A stretch of DNA of 64,000 nucleotides from Apodemus sylvaticus (GCF_947179515.1 NC_067472.1:78602766-78666765), one strand, 5' to 3'. Counted from the first letter of the stretch, positions 1 through 9,989 are shown. Program-made: numbers and translations. Notes: a model not told the origin generated them from the letters alone.

Positions 1-170
1 ACCTGCATTCTGCATGTGGCTGGTCACCTGTGCTCAGGGACCATGTGTCTGTCTCATCACATTTTCTCTGTCGGATCTTCCATGCCTGGCTCTGTCCCAG
101 AATTCTTTCTGCCTCCCAGATGTCTCTCACCTTCTATGCTTTTCTAGAGGCCATAGGTTTTTGGTTTTTA

Positions 171-355
171 TTTTTAAAGTTTGTTTCAATTTATATTATG
201 TTTATGAAGACACTGTAACTGTCTTCAGACACATCAGAAAAGGGCATCAGATCCCATCACGGATGGTTGCGAGCCATGTGGTTGCTGAGACTTGAACTCA
301 GCACCTCTTGAAGAGCAATTCAGTGCCCTTAACTGCTGAGCCATCTCTCCAGCCA
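171..355 (-). repeat. SINE B2
   Basis: This is an antisense B2 copy. The conserved 'cagatggttgtgagcc', 'gaactcagcacctcttgaagagca' equivalent and 'gagccatctctccagcc' blocks are present in order. It is moderately diverged. Confidence 0.85.
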
Positions 356-531
356 CCAGCCACAGGGTTTTTTACTTGACAGGTGATGCATTTATACAAT
401 ATACAAGGCACTTCTCTGCAACATCTCTCTTGCTCTCCCCTCCCCCAATCAGTGATTTCTTAAGTCATCTGAAACAAATTGAAACTGGAGGTTTGTTTGG
501 TAACAAGATTTTCTTCTTCCTCCTCCTCCTC
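356..531. other. unassigned intergenic sequence
   Basis: No gene or recognisable element is seen here, only a short pyrimidine-rich tract just before the next B1. Confidence 0.5.
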
Positions 532-666
532 TTTTTCCTGACATAAGATTTCTCTGTAGCCTTCACTGTCCTGAAACCAGCTCAGTAGACCAGGCTGGCC
601 TCAAACTCACAGAGCTCTCTGCCTCTCTGTGTTGGGATTAAAGGTGTGCACTACCACCACACAGCC
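532..666 (-). repeat. SINE B1 (diverged)
   Basis: An antisense B1 whose 'tagaccaggctggcctcaaactcacagag' and 'gggattaaaggtgtgcac' blocks are recognisable. It has lost part of the 'gagacagggt' end. Confidence 0.8.
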
Positions 667-1315
667 AGTTTCTTCATTTCTAACTCACATCGGTCTTCTT
701 TCTGAGGCCAGTCTCAGGAAACTGGAGGTGAGGCATCCGAAAGTGCTTTCTCAGGTTTGGGTGTGTATCTGTGACTGTGTGTCTTTGTTTATGTCAGCTG
801 TCACCAGCTGCTTCCTGTGGATGCTAAATTAAAATGACACTTTCATGGTTTGACTGGCTTGGGGTGGTTCTTGCATTGGGCAGGTACTAACTAGACGTTT
901 AGATCAGAGATGGAAGCATTTGGCCTAGTGAAGATCTCCTAGGATGTGTCTCCAATAATTTCTCCTTCTATTTCCTCAGTTCTCTCTCCCTAGGACATTA
1001 TTAGGTTGGTTCCTGGCACGACCTGCTGAGACTCTGTAGAGGAGTCAGAACATCAGGAATGGATTCTCTCCCTCCACTGGAATCCTGGGGTGGAACTCAG
1101 GCTGTGAATTCCAGGCTTAGGCTCTGAGAGATACAGCCATCTTTGTGCCCACACTTCCCTTCCTGCTAGTAGAACTCTAGAGAACAGATTCTTTCAGAAG
1201 ACTCCAGGACCCTGTTGTGAGCAGAGAGGCCACAGAGAGGCTGGAACTCACGAACGATGCAGAAGCTGCCTCTTCTGACCGCAGAATGTGCTCCATCAGG
1301 AGGCATGATCCGAAA
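667..1315. other. unassigned intergenic sequence
   Basis: I see no repeat family, splice-bounded reading frame or promoter signature in this stretch. Confidence 0.5.
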
Positions 1316-1435
1316 CTGTACGTGGTGTCCCAGAACTGCTGAGGCAGGAGCAGGCCTGTAAGGTAGAGGTCAGCCTGGTCTGTCTGGCAAGTACCTGGAT
1401 AGCTACGGCTGTACAGAGAAACAGTTTCCAAAAAC

Positions 1436-1437
<2 letters not shown>
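1316..1437 (+). repeat. SINE B1 (old, degraded)
   Basis: Sense B1 blocks 'gaggcaggagcaggcc', 'aggtcagcctggtctgtctggcaag' and 'gctgtacagagaaacagtttcc' survive in order with many changes. It runs into a (TC)n tract. Confidence 0.6.

Positions 1438-1440
<3 letters not shown>

Positions 1441-1474
<34 letters not shown>
1441..1474. repeat. (TC)n microsatellite
   Basis: A pure TC dinucleotide run of 17 copies lies between a degraded B1 and a B2. Confidence 0.95.
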
Positions 1475-1477
<3 letters not shown>

Positions 1478-1489
1478 TGTATTGGTTTT

Positions 1490-1499
1490 TTTAAAAAAA

Positions 1500-1530
<31 letters not shown>

Positions 1531-1676
1531 TGTATATGAGTACACCATTGCTCTCTTCAGACACACCAAAAGAGGGCATCAGATCCCAGATGGTTGTGAG
1601 CTACCATGTGGTTGCTGGGAATTGAACCCAGGACCTTTTGGAGAGCTCTTAATTACTGAGCCATCTCTCCAGCCCC
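1490..1676 (-). repeat. SINE B2 with expanded ATTT tail
   Basis: An antisense B2 ends in 'gagccatctctccagcccc'. Its A-rich tail has expanded into a (TTTA)n run at the left edge. Confidence 0.88.
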
Positions 1677-1681
1677 TGTAT

Positions 1682-1819
1682 TGGTTTTTCGAGACAGGGT
1701 TTCTTGTGTAGCCCTGGCTGTCCTGGATCTAGCTCTGTAGACCAGGCTGCCCTTGAACTCAGAGGTATGGCTACCTCTGCCTCCTGAGTGTGATTTAAGG
1801 CATACACCACCATGTCTGG

Positions 1820-1820
<1 letters not shown>
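1682..1820 (-). repeat. SINE B1
   Basis: Antisense B1 from 'ttttcgagacagggtttct' to 'caccaccatgtctggc'. It is immediately followed by a (TC)n run. Confidence 0.85.
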
Positions 1821-1871
<51 letters not shown>

Positions 1872-1886
1872 TCCCTCCCTCTCTCT
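1821..1886. repeat. (TC)n microsatellite
   Basis: A long TC tract with a few CC interruptions separates a B1 from an L1 3' end. Confidence 0.95.
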
Positions 1887-1887
1887 G

Positions 1888-2160
1888 TTTACATTTCAAA
1901 TGGTATCCCCTTTTCTGTGTTACCCCTCTGGAAACCTCCATTCCATTCCCCCTCCCCTTACCCCTTCTCTCCCAATTTCCTGACTTGTATTCCCCTATTC
2001 TGGGGAATCGAGTCTTCACAGGACCAATGGTCTCTCTTCTCACTGATGTCTGAAATGGCCATCTTCTGCTACATATGTAGCTGGAGCCATGGGTCTCCTC
2101 ACCTGTACTCTTTGGTTAGTGGTTTAGTCCCTGGGAGATCTGGGGGTACTGGTTGGTACA
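1888..2160 (-). mobile_element. LINE-1 3' end fragment (antisense)
   Basis: Starts at 'tttacatttcaaatggtatcc', the hallmark 3' terminus of mouse-type L1 read in antisense. It continues through the L1 3' UTR blocks 'gtggtttagtccctgggag' and 'ctgggggtactggttggt'. Only 3' UTR is present and no ORF2 coding remains. The same 3' UTR blocks recur in the longer L1 near 52.1 kb. Confidence 0.8.
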
Positions 2161-2205
2161 TTATCTATCTATCTGTATGTCTGTCTGTCTGTCTATCTCT
2201 ATCTC
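2161..2205. repeat. (TATC/TGTC)n tetranucleotide repeat
   Basis: Imperfect TATC and TGTC tetramers follow the L1 fragment. Confidence 0.85.
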
Positions 2206-2323
2206 TTTTGTCTTCTATTCTTACTTATGGGTCGGTCCTGGTTCTACTTTTGGATAGTTCCTTGACTTTTTGTATCAACACTTTCAGTAATTAATATTAT
2301 ATTTTTAATTTTCTTTTATTTTT

Positions 2324-2713
2324 AAAGATGTATTTATTTATTATGGTTTTTTTTTTTTTGGATTTGGTTTTTTTCGAGACAGGGTTTCTCTGTATAGCCC
2401 TGGCTGTCCTGGAACTCACTCGATAGACCAGGCTGGCCTCGAACTCAGAAATCCGCCTGCCTCTGCCTCCCAGAGTGCTGGGATTACAAGCGTGCACCAC
2501 CAGAGTGCTGGGATTACAGGCGTGCGCCACCACTGCCCAGCTGTATTTATTTATTATATGTAAGTACACTGTAGTTGTCTTCAGACACTCCAGAAGAGGA
2601 GGTTAGATCTTGTTACGGATGGTTGTGAGTCACCATGTAGTTGCTGGGATTTGAACTCAGGACCTTCGGAAGAGTAGTCGGTGCTCTTAACCTCTGAGCC
2701 ATGTCTCCAGCCC
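2324..2713 (-). repeat. SINE B2 interrupted by a B1
   Basis: The antisense B2 is split into an A-tail piece (2324-2344) and a body (2542-2713). The 16-base sequence 'tgtatttatttattat' occurs at both borders of the interrupting B1 (2329-2344 and 2542-2557). This is a target-site duplication, so the B1 is younger than the B2. Confidence 0.88.
2345..2541 (-). repeat. SINE B1 nested in B2, with internal duplication
   Basis: Antisense B1 flanked by a 16-bp target-site duplication. About 30 bp around 'cagagtgctgggattaca' is repeated back to back (2471-2500 and 2501-2530), which makes this copy longer than a normal B1. Confidence 0.9.
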
Positions 2714-2861
2714 ATATTTTTAATTTCTAACAATTCGATCTAGTATTCTTTCTTTATAAAAATTTATTTAGGTATTTATTTAGTGTGTATGTGTATGTGT
2801 ACATGTGTGAGCCTAAGTGGGGGCAGAGGCTGAGGTTGAATGAGAAAGGCCCTCATGGGCT

Positions 2862-3185
2862 CATAGATTTGAATATCTTGTCTTTAGTTGGTGGGACTGC
2901 TTTGGAAGGATTGGGAGATGTGACTTTGTTGGAGGAGGTGTGTGGCTGGGCCAGCCTTTGAGGTTTCACAGACTCAGGCCTCTTCCTCTGCGTTCTCTTC
3001 CCTTCCCGGCCAACTCCACACCTGTCGCTTGGACACCAAGATGTGAGCTCTCAGCCTTTGCTCTGCCATTATGGATTCTATACCTTTGACACCATGAGCC
3101 CAATGAACACTTTGCTGTGTAAGTTGCCTTGGCCATGGTGTTTAGTCACAGCGATAGAAAAATGACTGTACATAGCCAGCCTTGA
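2862..3185 (+). repeat. rodent interspersed repeat, possibly DNA-transposon derived
   Basis: Contains the dispersed rodent motifs 'tgagctctcagcctttgctc', 'aagttgccttggccatggtg' and 'tcacagcgatagaaaaatg'. A related copy lies at 47.9-48.1 kb. The family name (URR1-like) is from memory and uncertain. Confidence 0.5.
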
Positions 3186-3271
3186 GAATTACTCCTCAGG
3201 GGCACCCAACCAGCTTTTAAAAGTATAATATTTTATTAATTATTTTTAAACCTCATACATGCACACAATGT

Positions 3272-3448
3272 ATTTTTGTTTTGTTTGGTTTTGGTTTTGG
3301 TTTTGGTTTTTTCGAGATAGGGTTTCTCTGTATAGCCCTGGCTGTCCTGGAACTCACTCTGTAGACCAGGCTGGTCTCGAACTCAGAAATCTACCTGCCT
3401 CTGCCTCCCAGAGTGCTGAGATTACAGGAGTGCCACCACCGCCCGGCC
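3272..3448 (-). repeat. SINE B1
   Basis: Well-preserved antisense B1 with a (GGTTTT)n-like tail. It sits inside an older B3-type SINE. Confidence 0.88.
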
Positions 3449-3630
3449 ATTAAAAATGTTTGCCTGTGCACCATATGCATGCAGTGCTCATGGAGGCCAG
3501 AAGAGGGCAGTGTAGTCCCTGAAAATGGAGTTGCAGACGCTTGGTTATTAGCTACCATTTTGGTTACTGGGAATTGAACCCAAGTCCTCTGAAGGAAGAG
3601 CAAATACCACTGAGCCATCTCTCCATATTT
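3449..3630 (-). repeat. SINE B3-like
   Basis: Antisense B3/B2-family blocks 'tggaggccagaagagggca', 'tactgggaattgaacccaag' and 'ccactgagccatctctcc' are in order. The tail end of this element was displaced by the B1 to its left. Confidence 0.7.
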
Positions 3631-3639
3631 TCTCCATAT

Positions 3640-3865
3640 TTGAGCATATTTTCTTCCCCCACAGCTCTTCCAAGATCCACACCCACCTCTCCCAAGTTCG
3701 TTTCCTCATTTTTTCCGTTTTCTTTTTTTCCTCTTTCTTTTGTTTTTTGTTTTTATCTCTCCTCTCCTCTCTCTCTCCTCTTTTCCCTCCCTCCCTCCCC
3801 CGTCCCTCCCCCCTCCCTCCTTCCTTCCTTCCTTCCTTCCTTCCTTCCTTCCTTCCTTCCTTCCT
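3640..3865. repeat. polypyrimidine tract ending in (TTCC)n
   Basis: The stretch is mostly C and T on the + strand and ends in a (TTCC)n run at 3819-3865. Long pyrimidine/purine mirror tracts like this can form triplex DNA. Confidence 0.9.
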
Positions 3866-3982
3866 TTTTCTTTTTTTGAAACGCTGTCCTGGAACTTCCT
3901 CTGTAGACCAGGCTGGCCTTCAACTCACAGAGATCCCCCTGCCTCTGCTTCCTGAGTGCTGGAATTAAAGCACCACCCAGCT
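3866..3982 (-). repeat. SINE B1 (5' shortened)
   Basis: Antisense B1 lacking the usual 'gacagggtttctctg' block but carrying 'tagaccaggctggcc' and 'cctgcctctgcttcctgagtg'. Confidence 0.8.
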
Positions 3983-4620
3983 GTATTCTCAGTTTTAAAA
4001 TCCCACTGATTCCAGCTTCTGCTGCCCGTGTTGGGACCATCCGCGGGTGCACGCCCACCTTGTTTGTTGAGGTGGAGTCCCTCACTGGCCTGGAGTTCTC
4101 TGAGTAGACTAGGCTGGCCAAGGGAGCCTCCTGTCCCTGTCCCCCCACTGCTGTGATTACAGATGACACTCAATCCAGCTCTCTTAAGCGAGTTCCAGAG
4201 ATAGACCTCAGGTCCCCAAGCCTTGTCCACAGTACCGTTTCCCAGCCCGAGCGTCTGTTTCACTCTGGAGCAAGCAACTTTACAGAATTCTCCAAAAATA
4301 TCCAAGTTTTCGATTTCCCCGTCTATTTGACTTCCCCTATGGTTATATTTTATGTACTGAGGATGCCTTTGGCCAAATAACTAAAAAAATTCCCCTGCTA
4401 GGAAGCTGTAGACAGAGGCAGGTAGGAGCTGAGGCTCCAGTGTCCGTGCTCCCCCCCCCTGCCACCCACAATCCATCTGGGGCCAATTCCTCTCAGAGTT
4501 TCAGGATGTGGCTTTAGTCGTGTCTGATGGGAGAAGTTGTCCCTCTTTCATTCTCTTCAAAGTAGACAAACTTGGCAAGAAGTGTCTCTTCCTCTGTCTC
4601 GGGGCTGGAGTTGGGGAGTG
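3983..4620. other. unassigned sequence with an old B1-like trace
   Basis: Positions 4070-4180 carry a very degraded antisense B1-like pattern ('gagtagactaggctggcc'). I recognise nothing in the rest. Confidence 0.4.
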
Positions 4621-4625
4621 TGTCA

Positions 4626-4627
<2 letters not shown>

Positions 4628-4671
<44 letters not shown>
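4628..4671. repeat. (TG)n microsatellite
   Basis: Almost pure TG repeat of about 20 copies. Confidence 0.95.
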
Positions 4672-4674
<3 letters not shown>

Positions 4675-4710
4675 ACCGCTGTGGTAGAAAGCTAGACTGA
4701 ATCAGCTTCA

Positions 4711-4795
4711 GCCGGGTTGGCGGTGCGCATCTGTAATCTGCCCCAGCTCTGGGAGGTGGAGCCAGAGAGCCTAGGGGTTCAAGGCTGCCCTCTGC
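4711..4795 (+). repeat. SINE fragment, B1-like
   Basis: Starts with 'gccgggttggcggtgcgcat', a B1-type head. It degrades after 'ctctgggaggtggagcc'. Confidence 0.5.
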
Positions 4796-4889
4796 AAATA
4801 AGAGATGAATGGAACTTGATCCTCCTGTGCTGAAGGAGGCCAGCCTCCCTAATATGTATGGAGGAACACAGCTTAGAGGCTCTGTTAGG

Positions 4890-5025
4890 GAGGAGAGAGA
4901 CGTGAGGAGAGAGACGTGAGGAGAGAGACGTGAGGAGAGAGACGTGAGGAGAGAGACGTGAGGAGAGAGACTGAGGAGAGAGACGTGAGGAGAGAGACGT
5001 GAGGAGAGAGACGTGAGGAGAGAGG
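4890..5025. repeat. 14-bp purine-rich minisatellite
   Basis: Nine tandem copies of the 14-mer gaggagagagacgt, plus a partial one. All are identical except the copy at 4960, which lost one base. The left strand is all purine except for the 'cgt' of each unit. Confidence 0.95.
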
Positions 5026-5340
5026 CTTATTTTGGCGCTCTTGGATCATGTTTAGGGTTCTCTGTTTTGAGGGTTCTCTGAATGCCTGCACCTCTGTTTT
5101 GAGGGTTCTGGTGATGGTGTGCTGTCACTGGGTTTTGTTTTGTTCTGTTTTTCTGAGATAGACCTTGTTATATAGCCCAAGCTAGCCCCCACCCACCTCA
5201 CCGGCCAGTTAGAGTCCAGTGCATTCCAGAGGGCGCCCCTGAAAGGTGAGCGGGGCTTCGGTGTCTAGGGACTTACTGTGCTTATTCTTTTCTGTTTGTT
5301 GTTTGATTTTTGTCTTTTTTTTTTTTAGTTGTTTTTTATT
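5026..5340. other. unassigned intergenic sequence
   Basis: Nothing coding or repeat-like is recognised beyond a short T-rich run at the right edge. Confidence 0.5.
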
Positions 5341-5450
5341 CAAGACATGTTTTGGAATTTTCTCTGTAGAACAGGTTGGTTTTGCACAGAAATCCATCTG
5401 CCTCTGCCTCCTGAGTGTTGGGATTAAAGGTGTGTGCCACTACAGCTACT
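5341..5450 (-). repeat. SINE B1 (old)
   Basis: Antisense B1 with 'ctgcctctgcctcctgagtg' and 'ggattaaaggtgtgtgccac' kept; the middle is changed. Confidence 0.7.
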
Positions 5451-5516
5451 TTAGTTTTTGATTCCTTTTTTTCCTTAGAGAAACTTTTTTTTTTTGGGCC
5501 ATGCTCCCTCCTACCT

Positions 5517-5665
5517 GTTTATTTATTATATATTATATGTAAGTACACCGTAACTATCATCACATCTCATTACAGATGGTTGTGAGCCACTATGTGGTTG
5601 CTGGGATTTGAACTCATGACCTCTGGAAGAGCAGTCTGTACTCTTAACTGCTGAGCCATCTCTTA
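5517..5665 (-). repeat. SINE B2
   Basis: Antisense B2 with a short internal deletion before 'cacatctcattacagatgg'. It ends at 'gagccatctct'. Confidence 0.85.
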
Positions 5666-6195
5666 GAGAACAATTCTGTGACCAATATCAGACATTTCAC
5701 CAGACAACCTATATCCAGATCCTAGTGGGAATGAAATAATACCTCTAGGTTTCCAGGAACTGCTCGTTCTGCCTAGAATTCCCTGTCAGGTAGTGGTGAG
5801 GGTGAAATAAAGGCACATTTGAACAAATTTCCTTGGAGGGCTCACCAACTTCTTAAGAAGTCACTGTCCTAGGAAGTGCCTCGGAGAAGAGCTTCAGCAG
5901 AGTTGAGGGAGGGAGTCTGGACTGAGAGAGGAAGGTGTGGGGTCCAGGAGACACGATCTCATTCCAGTCATGAGCAGTAATTGTCAGCTCCAAGGAGATG
6001 CTCTTAGCGATACCAGCATCTGGAAAGCTGAGGTGTGCCACACAGTGAAACCCATCTCAAAAGCAGCACTTGTGTGTTTTTGTCCAACTGGCAGACAAAG
6101 GCATGAAGGGGAGACTTAACCTAGTCTTTAAACCCCAAAATTCATTGTTCAGTATCGTTTTGTTTTAAGGTGTTTTGTTTTGTTTTGTTTTTGGT
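5666..6195. other. unassigned intergenic sequence
   Basis: No gene signal. A faint sense B1-like trace is visible near 5,955-6,065. Confidence 0.4.
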
Positions 6196-6377
6196 CCTTT
6201 TTGAGGCAGGGTTTCTCTATATAACAGTCTATCCTGGCACTTACTCCATAGACCAGGCTGGGCTTGAAGTCACAGAGACCCACCTACTTCTGCCCCTGCC
6301 TCCGCCCCCCTCCCACCTCTGCCTCCTGCCTCCCCAGTGCTGGTATTAAAGGAGTATGCCATTGTTGGTACCTGGTA
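6196..6377 (-). repeat. SINE B1 with internal pyrimidine expansion
   Basis: Antisense B1 whose 'ctgcctctgcctcc' block has been amplified into a CT-rich stretch (6290-6340), so it is longer than normal. Confidence 0.75.
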
Positions 6378-6459
6378 AGATTTATTTCTATTATTTAAAT
6401 GCAGTATATCGTGTTGGAGGCATCTGTTTACGGGAGTGTGCACGTGAATGGTGCTGTCT

Positions 6460-6850
6460 GTCCCTAGAGCCAGAGTCACAGTGTTGGGGTCTGGGGCCAA
6501 TGTACCAAATGTTGGAGTCTGGGAGTCACCACACAAACCATATGTACATCAGTGAAGCAAGAATAGTTTATTGAATGCACACCATAATACTGGAGTCCAA
6601 GTCCACAAGAAGGAAAAACCAAATTGTGGCATCAGTCTGCTCTCAGGGCAGGCTTTTTATGTGAAAAACCAGTTAAAAGGCAAGCAGTGAAGTGGTAACA
6701 TTTTTGTCCAACTAGACACAGTATCATCAGCTCCCCTTACACTGATTGGTCCTGAGGGATGTAAAAGAGTGGACCAGTAGTCAGGGGCATTTCAGAACAT
6801 TGAGATAACAGGTACAAATGATTCAACCATAACTTTTTGGCTTATTAGTA
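6460..6850 (-). mobile_element. solo LTR-like element (endogenous retrovirus remnant)
   Basis: Read on the minus strand there is a TATA-like 'cataaaaagcctgcc', followed about 100 bases on by 'gcattcaataaact' (polyadenylation signal) and a U5-like stretch starting 'tggtttgtgtggtgac'. The same 'cattcaataaact ... ggtttgtg' arrangement occurs at 20.0 kb and 22.6 kb, so the three are probably one LTR family. No retroviral coding sequence is seen beside it. Borders are approximate. Confidence 0.55.
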
Positions 6851-6857
6851 ACAATCT

Positions 6858-6962
6858 TTTTTTAAAGACTTATTTATTATATGTAAGTACACTGTAGCTG
6901 TCTTTAGACACACCAGAAGAGGGCATCAGATACAGATGATCCTCTTAGCCATCTTTCCAGTC
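6858..6962 (-). repeat. SINE B2 with internal deletion
   Basis: The left part (to 'gggcatcagat') and the right end ('cttagccatctttccag') of an antisense B2 are joined, with most of the middle missing. Confidence 0.75.
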
Positions 6963-7667
6963 CTAGTAACAATCTTTAGTGTCAGCTATCGATAATTACT
7001 TCTGGGAAGTGGAGTCTGAGAACCTGAACTTAATTTCACCTTATGAGCAAAACAGAGACTGACTACAAAATGGCTGCAGTTATGTTAAAAGGGGCAGGCC
7101 TCAGGAACAGGCTGTTGCAGTCACCAGACATGGGTGGTTGGATGTAAAAGTAAGTTTTACTCTCCACGCCTGAGACTTACTGTCTCTGTTTGGTAACCTA
7201 GACCTAGTCCTGGAAGCTTGTAGCCTCTGTATAATCTTATCTAGGCCTTGATGTTTTCAGCTTCTGAGACTTGCTGCTAGATAAGCTAACCCATTCCTAG
7301 TTCTTTCTGAGTTCTGGCTGGCTGGTTCAACTCAGTTGTTACAGCTCAAACTCCTCTCCAAGCTGACTGATTCAATCTGGCTTCTCTCTCATACCCTCTC
7401 CTGAATTGCTCTGCTTGGCCTCAAACTAACTCTGGCAATCCGTTCTAATCTTCTGCCTCCTTCTCAATCCCTGGCTTATTCTGTCTTCACCTATATCTAG
7501 CTTTTTCTCTCTCTGTAAGCTGTCTCTATACAATTCTCCTTCTGTGCTCTTCTTAAATAGCCCCCTTTCCTTTCTCTTCTAGTGAGAATTGGGCATATCC
7601 TAGTCTTCAAATCTTTCTGACTTGTCACTTTATCTGCCACTCAGTTAGACATCACTTTCTTTTCTTT
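6963..7667. other. ERV-like or unassigned repeat sequence
   Basis: The text around 'gctggctggttcaactcag' looks like a dispersed rodent repeat to me, but I cannot name the family. No intact reading frame is present. Confidence 0.3.
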
Positions 7668-7822
7668 TCTCTTTTTGGTTTTTTGAGACAGGGTTTCTCT
7701 GTGTAGCCCTGGCTGCCCTGGAACTCACTCTGTAGACCAGGCTGGCCTTGAACTCAGAAATCCACCTGCCTCTGCCTCCCAAGTGCTGGGATTAAAGACG
7801 TGCGCCACCACTGCCTGGCTTC
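7668..7822 (-). repeat. SINE B1
   Basis: Nearly consensus antisense B1, complete from 'ttttttgagacagggtttctc' to 'gccaccactgcctggct'. Confidence 0.92.
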
Positions 7823-8425
7823 TCAGTATGAGCTTTGATGCATGTACGTACAAACGTGATACTCAAGAGTGGTGCAGTTGCCAACTCATCTCTTCTCCAA
7901 TTGACCTGGTGATAGCTAGAGTTCCTCACTACCCGCCCCACTGTTCTGGGTTCCTGAATGAAACACACACACACACTTATATTTTAATGTGCCTTAAACA
8001 ACTCAATGGTTGGGCCACTCCCAAACCTTTATGTGGCTAATTCCTCCCCGCTGATATTTCGGAGTTATTATTTACTAAAACCTTTATTCCATCATTGTTG
8101 ACCTAGATCCAGTAGGCCCTGGATCTGACATGTTGTCCATCTGTCTGTCTTGCCTTCTCAGGTGTGGCAGCTACTCCTCCCTCCATCAGACGGATAGCCT
8201 CGTCCTCCTACCTTGGTCTCTTGCCTGGGAGTCCCAGGCGGGCCTCTGTCTCCTTGCCCAGTCATTGGCTGCCAGCAACTTAAGTAGCTTTAGACTAAAT
8301 CCACAGCACAAGACAGCTCACAGTGATGATGACATCAAGAATGTGGTTGGTTCTGACAATAAAGTCAGAAAAAAGGAAAAAGAAAAAGAAAAAGAAAAAA
8401 GGTTCTTTTAAAAGTAAAAAAGGAA
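7823..8425. other. ERV-like or unassigned sequence, A-rich end
   Basis: No gene recognised. It ends in a (GAAAAA)n run at 8373-8400, just before a sense B1. Confidence 0.4.
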
Positions 8426-8567
8426 GCCGGGCGGTGGTGGCATGCGCCTGTAATCCCAGCACTCTGGGAGGCAGAGGCAGGCGGATTTCTGAGTTCGAGG
8501 CCAGCCTGGTCTACAGAGTGAGTTCCAGGACAGCCAGGGCTACACAGAGAAACTCTATCTGGAAAAA
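8426..8567 (+). repeat. SINE B1
   Basis: Complete sense B1 starting 'gccgggcggtggtggcatg', with an A-rich tail that turned into (ATA)n. Confidence 0.92.
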
Positions 8568-8614
8568 AATGATAATAATAATAATAAAATAAAAGCAAAA
8601 GAGGGGATGGGGTG

Positions 8615-9085
8615 GGGGACCTGGAAAGATGGCTCATCCATGACTCAGTGGTTAAGAGCACTGGCTGGTCTTCCGGAGGTCCTGAGTTCAATTCCCAGTA
8701 ACCACATGGTGGCTCACAACCATCTGTAACGGGGGTCGATGTCCTCTTCTGGCATGTACTCATATACAAAAAATAAATAAATATTAAAAAAAAAAGAGGA
8801 TTAGGTGCTGTTCAGAGAACCTGAGTTCAGTTCCCAGCAACCACATGGTGGCTCACAACCATCTGTAACGGGGGTCGATGTCCTCTTCTGACGTGTACTC
8901 ATATACAAAAAATAAATAAATATTTAAAAAAAAAGAGGATTAGGTGCTGTTCAGAGAACCTGAGTTCAATTCCCAGCAACCACATGGTGGCTCACAACCG
9001 TCTGTGTTGGGATCTGCTGCCCTCTTCTGTCATGCAGGCACAGATGCAAATAAAGCGCTAACGCCTATGAATAAATAAATAAATC
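8615..9085 (+). repeat. B2 SINE with two extra partial tandem copies
   Basis: A full sense B2 (8615-8795) is followed by two partial copies. Both start with 'gaggattaggtgctgttcag' (8796 and 8935), 139 bases apart. The middle copy shares its head with the third copy and its tail ('cgggggtcgatgtcctcttc') with the first, so it is a hybrid left by a tandem duplication. Confidence 0.88.
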
Positions 9086-9307
9086 GTTAAGGAACTTGGA
9101 GGAGCCGGCTTTGTTGCTCAGGTGCTAGGCGCACAAGCATGAGAAGACCTGAGCTCCATCCCCAGAACCAAGAAAGTAAAACTGAGCTTGGAGGCTTGGT
9201 GTTCAAAACGTGGGACCAAGTTCAGGTCTCAGCACCCACACCAAGTACCTCAGCACTGCCTAGGACCTGAGCTCCAAGAGATCGGATGTCCTTTTCTGCC
9301 CTCAAGT

Positions 9308-9541
9308 GGCACACACACACATAGATACACACACACACAGATACACAGACATACACACAGACACAATTCGTTTAAGCAATCAGAGACACACATACATACA
9401 CACAGAGAATTAAAAACAACCAGAAACACACACATAACACACAGACACACTTACACACACACACACATCCATATACTCATGCACATATGCTTAGAGTTAG
9501 AACTGTCTATAATGAGATCTGATGCACACACACACACACAC

Positions 9542-9600
<59 letters not shown>
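9308..9600. repeat. compound (CA)n / (GA)n microsatellite
   Basis: Imperfect CA repeats at 9308-9480 and 9523-9542 are followed by a GA run of more than 25 copies (9545-9600). The reverse-complement counterpart at 40.08-40.35 kb has a different repeat count. Confidence 0.93.
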
Positions 9601-9603
<3 letters not shown>

Positions 9604-9686
9604 CAGTTAAAGCAACTAGATACTTAAGGGAAGAAGAAATGAGGGATCCCCAAAAACAGAACCAATGTCTTTTCTGACCCTGACAG

Positions 9687-9981
9687 GCCAATGGAGGCCA
9701 CTGCCCTGCCCTGCCCTGCCCTGCCCTGAGAAGGAGATTCCACCAGGGAAAGATACCTCAAGGAAGCTGCCTGTCCTCAAGGCTCGTCCTCCCCTGGCTC
9801 AGTCCCCAAGCATTACACAGGATCCCCAGGTAAGGGAAAGCCCTGAGCTCTGACCCGGAGCACTGGGCCCTCTGAGTCATGATGTGGTGTCCTTAGTGGA
9901 CCCTTCCTGTCTGCTCAGGGACTACTCATGCTGGCCGGCCGCAGGGACCCGGACGCCAAACTCAACCAGGAAAAATGCTTT
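9687..9981 (+). other. exon-like pair inside the inverted duplication
   Basis: Two blocks have splice-like borders. Block 1 (9687-9829) follows 'ccctgacag' and ends at 'ccccag|gtaagg'. An 89-base GT...AG gap follows. Block 2 (9919-9981) follows 'gtctgctcag' and ends at 'gcttt|gtgagt'. One frame stays open across both: block 1 ends with residues SITQDPQ and block 2 reads GLLMLAGRRDPDAKLNQEKCF minus its last residue, 21 codons in all. I do not recognise the protein. In the other arm the equivalent of block 1 has an in-frame TAA and a one-base deletion. It may be a decayed gene fragment or chance. Confidence 0.2.
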
Positions 9982-9989
9982 GTGAGTCT

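Noticed and set aside
3259..3453. Short frames encoding RDRVSLYSPGCPGTHSVDQAG-type peptides, repeated across the window
   Set aside because: They are translations of antisense B1 elements and occur wherever a B1 lies.
4890..5025. CRISPR-like array
   Set aside because: The units are direct tandem copies without spacers in a mammalian genome, so this is a minisatellite.
8615..8800. tRNA gene
   Set aside because: B2 heads derive from a tRNA and carry A/B-box-like sequence, but these are SINE copies with diverged, non-folding tRNA parts.
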